DNA from: UBA11524 sp051883695
GTDB taxonomy: Bacteria > Bacillota > Clostridia > Christensenellales > Aristaeellaceae
Assembly (NCBI GenBank): GCA_051883695.1
Contig: JBJEUF010000076.1
Location: forward strand, 1 to 13,612
DNA length: 13,612 nucleotides
Reading direction: 5' to 3'
How positions within the stretch are numbered: the first letter of the stretch is position 1; each line of letters begins with the position of its first letter. A model generated the notes under the pieces. That model was not told the origin of the DNA, did not search any database, and worked only from the letters and a program-made list of their open reading frames with translations. The translations under genes were made by a program, and so were the position numbers. Positions 1-6,415 of the stretch are shown here, in pieces.

Positions 1-243
1 CTCGAAGCGCTTACGGACATCTTCTGATTTTACCACAGAATTTACCACAGATGCCAGTGGGATTACGTGGACTTATGTGACATTATGTGCAGGAAATGGA
101 GCGAAATACAGTGAAAAACATACAAAAACCGACCTTTTCCGGCGCAAATTCACTAATCCCGACGATGAAGCCGTTAGACCATTAATCTACGAACCCAGGA
201 TTTCTTCGGATATCCTGGGTTATGGTGTCGGCAAAGGACCGTA
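1..243 (+). other. AT-richer stretch, possible 3' remnant of a gene
   Basis: No recognised gene. The first 180 bases are roughly 40-45% GC by eye, against about 60% in the genes that follow. One frame (positions 2-243) stays open for about 81 codons and ends at TAG, but has no usable start inside the window. Another frame (from position 1) ends at TGA 25-27 after reading LEALTDIF. The repeated FTTEFTT-like stretch in the long frame vaguely recalls the C-terminal tails of clostridial tyrosine integrases. That is only an impression, and no catalytic motif is visible. It may be the end of an upstream gene, a decayed mobile-gene tail or plain intergenic DNA. The composition is the only solid observation. 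Confidence 0.25.
29..50 (+). repeat. Short tandem repeat, two copies
   Basis: TTTACCACAG occurs at 29-38 and again at 41-50, a period of 12 bp, so the open frame through it is not disrupted. It is too short to imply an iteron array, and no further copies follow. Confidence 0.55.
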
Positions 244-260
244 GGCACTGTTTCGGCACC
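192..260 (+). ncRNA. Two consecutive hairpins, possible structured RNA or mRNA 3' end
   Basis: Hairpin 1 has a perfect 10-bp stem (192-201 with 212-221) and a 10-base loop. Hairpin 2 pairs GGTGTCGG (224-231) with TCGGCACC (253-260) using two G-U pairs, around a 21-base loop. The intrinsic terminator at 267-298 follows seven bases later. Three closely spaced stems ending in a terminator fit a small RNA, a riboswitch-like leader, or the 3' end of an upstream transcript. I do not recognise the consensus of any known riboswitch or housekeeping RNA here, and I see no promoter immediately upstream. Confidence 0.3.
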
Positions 261-266
261 CTGAGC

Positions 267-298
267 GAACCCGGAGCCGCGCGTTCCGGGTTCTTTTT
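267..298 (+). terminator. Intrinsic terminator
   Basis: GAACCCGGA (267-275) pairs with TCCGGGTTC (285-293), giving a 9-bp GC-rich stem. A run of five T (294-298) follows. It would end whatever transcript enters from the left edge, and it separates the left-hand sequence from the exporter gene at 552. Confidence 0.8.
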
Positions 299-360
299 CG
301 TTGCTCCGATGTTTCCGCCGCGTTCATCCTCATGTCACACAGGCGTGGTAGCGTTGCCTG

Positions 361-522
361 ATACTAATTCTCGATAAAAATGTTGCACCGAGCGCAGTGA
401 ATTTTTCGTTCTGGCAAAGCTGAGTGAAGCGAGGCGTACTGGAAGTACGTTGAGCGGAACGAAGCGCAGCCAGAGCGGAAAAGGCACTGTGCGAATGTAA
501 CATTTTTATTGAGAATTAGTAT
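361..522. repeat. 162-bp palindromic element, MITE-like or REP-like
   Basis: The outer 24 bases (361-384) are the reverse complement of 499-522 except for one position, which would be a G-U pair in RNA. Pairing continues inward with gaps: CAGTG 395-399 with CACTG 485-489, and 402-415 with 469-482 (one bulge, one G-U pair). The tip is CGTACT-gga-AGTACG (435-449). The interior carries several short units of the type GAGYGnAGYGA. There is no open frame of useful size inside. The outermost AT on each side could be a 2-bp target duplication. This is the expected form of a non-autonomous inverted-repeat element, or a very long hairpin RNA. Its right edge lies 29 bp upstream of the next start codon, so it forms most of that gene's upstream region. 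Confidence 0.85.
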
Positions 523-551
523 GAATCGTATGAAGAAAGAGGGAAAGCGCT

Positions 552-1322
552 ATGCTGGAAAAGCTCCTTGTCTGCCTGATCGCCGGTGCCGGCGCAGGCT
601 TTGGTACCGGTCTGGCGGGCCTGTCCGCCGCGGCGGTCATCGCACCCATGCTGATGACGTTCCTTGATGTGAACGCCTACGAAGCCGTCGGCATCGCCCT
701 GGCGTCGGATGTGCTGGCCTCGGCAGCCTCTGCCTGTACCTATAGGAAAAACAGGAATATTGATGTCAAGAACGGCGTGATCATGCTCATCTCCGTGCTT
801 GTCTTTACGCTCGTCGGCAGCTATCTTGCCTCCTTTCTGCCGGAAACGACGATGGGCGGCTTCTCCATGTTCATGACCCTGTTCGCCGGAATCAAGTTCA
901 TTGTGCGCCCGGTCATGTCCGCAAAGGCAGGCAACGTGAATCGCAGCAGGCGCCGTGCCGCCGTCCAGTCCATGGTCTGCGGCATCGCCGTGGGACTCAT
1001 CTGCGGCGTTGTCGGCGCCGGCGGCGGCATGATGATGCTGCTGGTGCTGGTCAGCGTGCTGGGCTACGAGCTGAAAACCGCCGTCGGAACCAGCGTCTTT
1101 ATCATGACCTTCACCGCCCTGACCGGCGCGGTTTCGCATTTCGTCATCGGAGATGGCATCACGGATTATTCCATCCTGATTCTCTGCATTCTTTCGACGC
1201 TTGTTTCCGCCATCGTGACCGCCAGATTCGCCAACAAAGCGCCCGCGAAGCTGATGAACCGGATGCTCGGCGTGGGGCTCGTTGTCCTGAGCGTCGCGAT
1301 GATCCTCGTCAACTTCCTGTGA
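552..1322 (+). CDS. TSUP (TauE/SafE) family membrane transporter, sulfite/organosulfonate exporter-like
   Basis: A 256-residue polytopic membrane protein, the usual length for the TauE/SafE (DUF81) family. It shows the family's internal duplication: a Gly-rich first half (GAGAGFGTGLAGLSAAAVIAP near residues 12-32) and a matching second half (GLICGVVGAGGGMMML near 153-168). About seven to eight hydrophobic segments can be read, with a short basic linker (NRSRRRAA) between the halves. Characterised family members move sulfite, taurine-derived sulfoacetate or similar small sulfur anions, but substrates vary and cannot be read from sequence. The ATG at 552 is chosen because AGAGGGA (538-544) sits seven bases upstream; the ATGs at 521 and 530 are out of frame. 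The palindromic element at 361-522 lies directly upstream. No terminator is evident after it, so read-through toward the next gene is possible. A role in exporting sulfite linked to the redox protein at 3500 is inference from position. Confidence 0.85.
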   Translation: MLEKLLVCLIAGAGAGFGTGLAGLSAAAVIAPMLMTFLDVNAYEAVGIALASDVLASAASACTYRKNRNIDVKNGVIMLISVLVFTLVGSYLASFLPETTMGGFSMFMTLFAGIKFIVRPVMSAKAGNVNRSRRRAAVQSMVCGIAVGLICGVVGAGGGMMMLLVLVSVLGYELKTAVGTSVFIMTFTALTGAVSHFVIGDGITDYSILILCILSTLVSAIVTARFANKAPAKLMNRMLGVGLVVLSVAMILVNFL

Positions 1323-1356
1323 TGCCCTGCCGAAACCTTACATGGCTGTTCACAGC

Positions 1357-1385
1357 TTGACAGTCTGGGAATATTATGCTACACT
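1357..1385 (+). promoter_or_regulatory. Strong sigma-A-type promoter with extended -10
   Basis: TTGACA (1357-1362), a 17-base spacer and TACACT (1380-1385), with TGC immediately before the -10 (an extended -10). Transcription would begin near 1392, leaving about 53 bases of leader. This places the ATG at 1376 upstream of the transcript and supports the start at 1445 for the next gene. Confidence 0.75.
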
Positions 1386-1444
1386 ACAAGCGGCTCAAAT
1401 CGTTTGCGCAAGGGCGCATCAACCGAACAAAGGGGGATTTCACG

Positions 1445-3223
1445 ATGAGGAAAGCATTGCTCCGTATGCTGCTTCTGACAGTGGCGATGGTGCTGGCAAT
1501 GAGCCTGTCCGTTGTGGGCTATACCGAGGAAGCCACCGAAGCCGTCAGCACGGCTGCCTACATTTTCTGGCAGGATTCCGACTGGTGGCCGGCCGTCACC
1601 AACCAGACCGATGATTACTGGACGCCCGTCACCGCCACCGTGACCGGCGAGGGCTGGTACACCGTCAGCGCCACCGCCCATATGCCCAGCTGGTTCTACA
1701 GCGGCGGCAACCACAACACCGGCGCGCAGAAGCTGGCCGTCGTCATCACCGACGGCGCCACGCTCTTCCCGGATCTGTACATGCAGATCGTGGACATTCG
1801 CGTGGACGGTGTGTCCTACGCCTGCGGCGATGTGACCTACGGCCAGACCGGCTATGACAATATCGGTCAGGACGGCTTCGTGTTCTGGACGGCCAACGAT
1901 TCCTATGGCCTGATCTATGACCAGTGGATGCTGGACAACAACGGCACCGTGGACACCGGCAAGACCTGGAGCTCCAGCGCCGCCGCCCAGCAGTTCGACG
2001 TCTTTGACGTGAGCGTGCTCAACGACCCCAGCACCATCGAAATCGACTTCTTCCTGTCCAGCCAGCAGGACGTGCGCCCCGAAGGCGGCCCTGACCTGCG
2101 CGTGCTGGGCGAAGGCCCCTTTGTGCCCAGTGATTATGTAGCCCTGAGCGATACCACCACGACTCCCGAAAACGCGACCACTGCGAAGCTCTACTATCAG
2201 TCCGGCGGCTGGTGGCCCGTGACCGACGGTACGCTGGGTGTTTCTTCCACTGTGACCATCAAGGGCGAGGGCGAGTACACCGTGACCGCTTCCTTCCTGG
2301 ATCAGGGCGGCTGGACCCCCCTGGGCAACGGCGCGCAGAAGCTGCTGCTGATTGTCGAAAATGGCGCGGATGGCCAGGGCACCGTGATGGACGGCATGTA
2401 CCTGGGCATCTCCGATGTGCGCGTCAACGGCGTCTCCATCTCCATCGGCAACGCAGGCTACGGCCCCACCGGCTATGACAATGGGGACGTCTTCGGCAAG
2501 AACGACGGCTACGCCATCCTGTATGACCAGTGGCAGATTGACAACACCAGCGGACTGCCCTGGGGCCACAAGACCTGGGATGGCAAGGACGGCACGCTGA
2601 GCGTGATCAACCCCGATGATCTGAAGTCGGTAATCAACCTGGAGGTTGACTTCTTCGTCACCGGCGAGCAGGGCAAGCTCCCCGAGGAGCCGGTGCTGTT
2701 CTACGAATACACCTGGTACCCCAACAACACCATGGGCGTTGCCGGCTACAGCCTGCGCGACATGGGCATCTCCGACAAGTGGTATCACGTCTGCCCGGTT
2801 GACCTGACCAGGGACGGCATCTACAAGATCCCGCTGGTGGCCTCCGGCAGCTTCCTCATCGGCAATGCCATCGTCACCGTTGAGGGCGACAACGTCACCG
2901 TTGATTATGAAACCCATCGGGCTTCCGGCGGCAATCTGACCATTCTGAGCGAATGCGTGAAGTGGTTTGACGAGCTGGAGGACATCACCGCCGAGTTCAC
3001 GGACAACCCCGAGAGCGATATCGCCTTCGGTCAGGCCGTCAGCAAGGCGGAGCTGGGCAATGTCGGCTACCTGTTCATCTGCAACCGCGTTTCCTACTGC
3101 CAGCCCATTACCGACTACGGCGTGTATCTGCCGCGCTACTACGGCAACGCGCCGATGTGGGTCGCCTATCGGACCGGTCTGGACATGATGGTTCAGGCGC
3201 TGCAGGAAACACCTGCCGAGTGA
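1445..3223 (+). CDS. Secreted protein with two tandem Trp-rich beta-type domains, function unknown
   Basis: A 592-residue protein. The ATG at 1445 follows AAAGGGGG with good spacing and begins a signal peptide (MRK plus a hydrophobic core to about residue 24); the in-frame ATG at 1376 lies inside the promoter. No lipobox and no LPXTG anchor are seen, so it is probably secreted freely. Two similar domains occupy about residues 37-208 and 246-408. Shared landmarks are WWP, GEGxYTV, GAQKL, DxRVxGVS, YGxTGYDN, IYDQWxxDN and a closing DFF-strand. They recall the carbohydrate-binding-like beta-sandwich modules of gut Clostridia surface proteins, but no binding function is shown. A third region (about 415-592) contains a beta-rich part followed by a Cys-containing tail and is not recognised. 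No catalytic motif was found. It has its own promoter and strong terminator, so it is probably transcribed alone. It could be a glycan-binding or cell-surface protein. Confidence 0.8.
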   Translation: MRKALLRMLLLTVAMVLAMSLSVVGYTEEATEAVSTAAYIFWQDSDWWPAVTNQTDDYWTPVTATVTGEGWYTVSATAHMPSWFYSGGNHNTGAQKLAVVITDGATLFPDLYMQIVDIRVDGVSYACGDVTYGQTGYDNIGQDGFVFWTANDSYGLIYDQWMLDNNGTVDTGKTWSSSAAAQQFDVFDVSVLNDPSTIEIDFFLSSQQDVRPEGGPDLRVLGEGPFVPSDYVALSDTTTTPENATTAKLYYQSGGWWPVTDGTLGVSSTVTIKGEGEYTVTASFLDQGGWTPLGNGAQKLLLIVENGADGQGTVMDGMYLGISDVRVNGVSISIGNAGYGPTGYDNGDVFGKNDGYAILYDQWQIDNTSGLPWGHKTWDGKDGTLSVINPDDLKSVINLEVDFFVTGEQGKLPEEPVLFYEYTWYPNNTMGVAGYSLRDMGISDKWYHVCPVDLTRDGIYKIPLVASGSFLIGNAIVTVEGDNVTVDYETHRASGGNLTILSECVKWFDELEDITAEFTDNPESDIAFGQAVSKAELGNVGYLFICNRVSYCQPITDYGVYLPRYYGNAPMWVAYRTGLDMMVQALQETPAE

Positions 3224-3236
3224 TCCCGCTGACATC

Positions 3237-3275
3237 GGGGCTGCTGCAGAAGAAGATTCTGCGGCAGCCCCTTTT
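3237..3275 (+). terminator. Strong intrinsic terminator
   Basis: A 15-bp stem (3237-3251 with 3257-3271, one G-U pair) with a 5-base loop GAAGA is followed by TTTT. It begins 13 bases after the stop codon of the secreted-protein gene and closes that transcript. Confidence 0.9.
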
Positions 3276-3364
3276 CTGTCCCATCCTTGCGCTAACGCGC
3301 ACCGAGCCCAATGGATTCACCGTTGTCATCTTTTACAATTTCCTCATCAGTGTAGGATTTTGTG

Positions 3365-3394
3365 TTGATTTTCGCATAGGCAACGTGCTATAAT
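3365..3394 (+). promoter_or_regulatory. Promoter with consensus extended -10 for the redox gene
   Basis: TTGATT (3365-3370), an 18-base spacer and a perfect TATAAT (3389-3394), preceded by TGC as in the 1357 promoter. Initiation near 3401 leaves a leader of about 100 bases. That leader contains a small hairpin (CTGCC 3426-3430 with GGCAG 3436-3440) and the AAGGAG site 5' of the start at 3500. No known operator was recognised. Confidence 0.75.
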
Positions 3395-3499
3395 CAAGTC
3401 AGCATCCGACAAGATGTCCCTCTGTCTGCCATGACGGCAGCATCGCGCCGGAGCCGTACTCTCGCGTTCACGCAATCTTTATATGAAGGAGTCAGAGCC

Positions 3500-6058
3500 A
3501 TGAACGTTGTCGTCATTGGCGGTGTTGCCGCCGGTACCAAGGCTGCCGCCAAGCTGAAGCGGCAGGATCGCAGCGCCCAGGTGACCGTCTACACCAGAAG
3601 CAGGGATATCTCCTATGCCGGATGCGGACTCCCCTACTATGTGGGCGGCAGCATCGAAAGCCGCGATGCGCTGATCGTCAATACCCCCGAGAAGTACGCC
3701 GGGCTCACCGGCGTGGCCGTCCGCACTGAAATGGAAGCGGTTTCCCTTGATGCGGCATACAAAACCGTGACCTTCGCAAACGGCGAGGTCATCTCCTATG
3801 ACAGGCTGATCATCGCCACCGGCGCGGTTCCCTTCGTGCCCGATGTCGCAGGAACCGGCCTGCCCGGCGTGTTTACCATGCGTACCCCCGATGACGCCAT
3901 CGGCCTGCGCGCGTATGTGGAGGACAACGGGTGCCGCAGCGCGGTGGTGGTCGGCGGCGGCTTCATCGGTCTGGAAATCGCGGAGAACCTGCTGGCCCGG
4001 GGCCTGAAGGTCACCGTGGTGGATCTGGCAGCGCAGGTGCTGCCCAACCTGTTCGACCCTGAAATGGCGGACTACATCCGCCGTCAGCTGCAGGCCAAGG
4101 GCATCCGCGTGGTGACCGGCGCCGGGCTGGAGCAGGTGCTGGGAACGGAGAAGGCCACGGGCGTCGCCACCTCCGTGGGCTCCTTTGAGGGCGATGCGGT
4201 GGTGCTGGCGATCGGCATCCGCCCCGCGACAGCCTGGCTCAGGGATTCCGGCATCGAAATGAACCGCGGCGCCATCGTCGTGGACGAGCATCAGCGCACG
4301 AACCTTGCGGACGTGTACGCCGTGGGAGACTGCGCACAGGTGTTCAACCGCCTGACCGGCAAGGGGCAGTGGTCCGCCATGGGTTCCACAGCCAACATCA
4401 CCGGCCGTCTGCTCGCCCGGAACCTGACCGGCGCCGAGGCGGTCTACGGCGGCTGTCTGGGCACCGGCGTGGTAAAGCTGACCGATTCCCTGAACGCAGG
4501 CCGCACCGGCCTGACGGAAGCGCAGGCCAAGGAAGCGGGCTATGACGTGATCACCGCCACCTGCGTCACGGACGACAAGGCGCACTATTACGCCGATGCA
4601 GCCACCTTCGTGACCAAGCTGATTGCCGACCGCGCCAGCCACAGGCTGCTGGGCATTCAGGTGCTGGGAGCCGGCAGCGTGGACAAGATGGTGGACATCG
4701 CCGTCACCGGCATCGCCATGGGCGCAAGGGTGGAGCATTTCGATACCCTTGACTTCGCCTACGCGCCGCCCTTCTCCACCGCCATCCATCCCTTCGTGCA
4801 GGCCTGCTACATCCTGGAAAACAAGCTCAGCGGCGCCTACGAGAGCATGACCCCCGCAGAGTATGCGGCGACCGGGGCCCGCGGCTACAAGGTCGTCGAC
4901 GTGAGCCCCACGCCTGCCATCCCCGGCGCAGCCTATGTCGATCTGTCCAGGGTGGACGGCCCCATCCCGGGGCTGGACAAGGAGGACAAGCTGCTGCTGG
5001 TCTGTGCCAGGGGCAAGCGCGCCTACTTCCTGCAGAACCGTCTGAAGGCTTATGGCTATACCAACACCCGGGCGCTGGAGGGCGGTCTGTTCCTGAATCA
5101 GGTGAAGGTCGCCTTCGACGGCGGAAAGCTGCCGCCCGAGGAGATCAAGCGCGTCAAGGCGCTGGGCTGCCTGCAGGACAAGCGGTATACGGATGTATTC
5201 AACGTCCGCGTCATCACCCGTAACGGGCGCATCTCCTCGCAGGAGCATCATGTGATCGCCGAGGCTGCCGAGCGGTTCGGCTCCGGTGCGGTGACCATGA
5301 CCACCCGCCTGACCCTTGAAATTCAGGGCGTGAAGCACGCCAATATCCAGCCCCTGATCGACTTCCTGAACGAGCACGGCCTGACCACCGGCGGCACCGG
5401 CTCTCTGGTGCGCCCCGTGGTATCCTGCAAGGGTACCACCTGCCAGTATGGTCTGGCGGACACCTTCGGCCTGTCCGAAAAGCTCCACGAGCGGTTCTTC
5501 GTCGGCTATCACGGCGTGACGCTGCCGCACAAGTTCAAGATCGCGGTGGGAGGCTGTCCCAACAACTGCGTCAAGCCCGACCTGAATGATCTGGGCATCG
5601 TGGGCCAGAAGGTGCCCATGATCAACTACGCCAGGTGCCGTGGCTGCAAAAAGTGCCAGATCGCCGATGGCTGCCCGATCAAGGCCGCGAAGGTCGTGGA
5701 CGGCAAGATTCAGGTCAATCCCGCCGCGTGCAACAACTGCGGCCGCTGCGACGGCAAGTGCCCCTTCGGCGTGTTCGAGGAGTACCAGCGCGGCTTCAAG
5801 GTCTTTATCGGCGGTCGCTGGGGCAAGAAGATTGCCAACGGTCAGCCGCTGACGAAGCTCTTCACCTCCGAGGAGGAGGTCATGGACGTGGTGGAGAAGG
5901 CCATCCTGCTCTTCCGCGACGAAGGCATCTCCGGCGAACGCTTTGCCGATACGGTCGCCCGCCTGGGCTTTGACTATGTGAACGAGAAGCTCACCACCGG
6001 CACCGTCGACAAGGAGGCCATCCTGAAAAAGACCGTCAAGGGCGGCGCGACCTGTTAA
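3500..6058 (+). CDS. CoA-disulfide-reductase-like flavoprotein fused to rhodanese, sulfite-reductase-like and ferredoxin domains
   Basis: An 852-residue multidomain redox protein. The ATG at 3500 follows AAGGAG by nine bases; the in-frame ATG at 3431 lacks a site and overlaps a leader hairpin. Residues 1-445 form a pyridine-nucleotide-disulfide oxidoreductase: FAD motif GGVAAG, redox Cys42 in SYAGCGLPYYVGG (as in CoA-disulfide reductase/NADH oxidase), NADH motif VVGGGFIGLE (150-159), FAD motif YAVGDC (273-278) and a dimerisation region. Residues about 461-540 are a short rhodanese with active-site Cys502 (CARGKRA). Residues about 590-705 resemble one half of a siroheme sulfite/nitrite reductase: Cys643, 648, 686 and 690 would hold the 4Fe-4S/siroheme pair. 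Residues 708-760 carry two ferredoxin clusters (Cys713/716/719/725 and 744/747/750/754). Inferred role: cytoplasmic NADH-driven reduction of a sulfur species (polysulfide, persulfide or sulfite). Substrate and siroheme binding are unproven. Confidence is high for the domains and modest for the reaction. Confidence 0.9.
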   Translation: MNVVVIGGVAAGTKAAAKLKRQDRSAQVTVYTRSRDISYAGCGLPYYVGGSIESRDALIVNTPEKYAGLTGVAVRTEMEAVSLDAAYKTVTFANGEVISYDRLIIATGAVPFVPDVAGTGLPGVFTMRTPDDAIGLRAYVEDNGCRSAVVVGGGFIGLEIAENLLARGLKVTVVDLAAQVLPNLFDPEMADYIRRQLQAKGIRVVTGAGLEQVLGTEKATGVATSVGSFEGDAVVLAIGIRPATAWLRDSGIEMNRGAIVVDEHQRTNLADVYAVGDCAQVFNRLTGKGQWSAMGSTANITGRLLARNLTGAEAVYGGCLGTGVVKLTDSLNAGRTGLTEAQAKEAGYDVITATCVTDDKAHYYADAATFVTKLIADRASHRLLGIQVLGAGSVDKMVDIAVTGIAMGARVEHFDTLDFAYAPPFSTAIHPFVQACYILENKLSGAYESMTPAEYAATGARGYKVVDVSPTPAIPGAAYVDLSRVDGPIPGLDKEDKLLLVCARGKRAYFLQNRLKAYGYTNTRALEGGLFLNQVKVAFDGGKLPPEEIKRVKALGCLQDKRYTDVFNVRVITRNGRISSQEHHVIAEAAERFGSGAVTMTTRLTLEIQGVKHANIQPLIDFLNEHGLTTGGTGSLVRPVVSCKGTTCQYGLADTFGLSEKLHERFFVGYHGVTLPHKFKIAVGGCPNNCVKPDLNDLGIVGQKVPMINYARCRGCKKCQIADGCPIKAAKVVDGKIQVNPAACNNCGRCDGKCPFGVFEEYQRGFKVFIGGRWGKKIANGQPLTKLFTSEEEVMDVVEKAILLFRDEGISGERFADTVARLGFDYVNEKLTTGTVDKEAILKKTVKGGATC

Positions 6059-6130
6059 TCCCATATCGTTACTCCAATCCCCTGACCGATTTCTGCCGAA
6101 CCGCAATGGCGAGTGCAAGGCCTTAAAACG

Positions 6131-6166
6131 AAATCTCCTCAGGATTCGCCTTCCTGGGGGGATTTT
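6131..6166 (+). terminator. Probable intrinsic terminator after the redox gene
   Basis: A 14-bp stem (6131-6144 with 6152-6165, two G-U pairs) encloses the 7-base loop TTCGCCT and ends in TTTT. The T run is partly inside the stem, so it is weaker than the others in the window. It separates the redox gene from the importer operon. Confidence 0.6.
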
Positions 6167-6237
6167 GCGCCTATTTTGCCATTTGCGGCTCGGCTTTTCT
6201 GACCCATCCGACCAGCATACAAGAAAGTGGCTCATCA

Positions 6238-6414
6238 CGGAAACCTGGGGGATTTCCGAAAACAAGGGGAAAAAGTCAAGGTTTCAGTGAGAGGGTTGAT
6301 GCCGAAAAATGCAGGCCAGCCCTTCATTGCCGTTCCTCTCAAGGCGAAGCCATGACATACTTTTGCGCGTTAATCCCCCAGGAAACCGTGAAGAACCAAG
6401 AAAGTTGAGGTTTC
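6238..6414 (+). promoter_or_regulatory. Possible structured leader of the importer operon
   Basis: This is most of the 357-base gap between the redox gene and the importer. CGGAAA (6238-6243) pairs with TTTCCG (6253-6258), leaving the loop CCTGGGGGA. That loop and the next two bases (6244-6254) are perfectly complementary, over 11 bases, to AATCCCCCAGG at 6372-6382. In addition GAAACC (6382-6387) can pair with GGTTTC (6409-6414), covering the GG of the GAGG ribosome binding site; a second GAAACC/GGTTTC pair exists at 6240-6245/6280-6285. A further hairpin pairs GGGTTG 6293-6298 with CAGCCC 6317-6322. No known riboswitch consensus (including cobalamin) was recognised and no convincing promoter was found. 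A weak extended -10 (TGA-CATACT, 6353-6361) exists and, if real, would exclude the upstream half. Confidence 0.35.
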
Positions 6415-6415
6415 T

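Noticed and set aside
1..243. tRNA gene or attachment site at the left edge
   Set aside because: No cloverleaf, no T-arm GTTCGA-type sequence with matching stems, and no duplicated core was found on either strand.
1376..1444. Upstream in-frame ATG as the start of the secreted protein
   Set aside because: It lies inside the -10 region of the promoter and has no ribosome binding site. The ATG at 1445 has AAAGGGGG and begins a signal peptide.
1379..3235. Long antisense open frame opposite the secreted-protein gene
   Set aside because: It mirrors a GC-rich sense gene that has a promoter, ribosome binding site, signal peptide and terminator. The antisense translation is low-complexity (rich in G, A, V, H, D) with no domain.
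3431..3499. Upstream in-frame ATG as the start of the redox protein
   Set aside because: No ribosome binding site, overlap with a small leader hairpin, and the extra residues precede the FAD motif that normally starts the family.
3479..6265. Very long antisense open frame opposite the redox gene
   Set aside because: The sense strand encodes clear domains with intact motifs throughout. The reverse frame is open only because third-position G/C bias removes stop codons.
6059..6415. Cobalamin or other known riboswitch upstream of the importer
   Set aside because: I looked for conserved core segments such as the cobalamin GCCACTG box and found none. Only an unclassified structured leader can be suggested.
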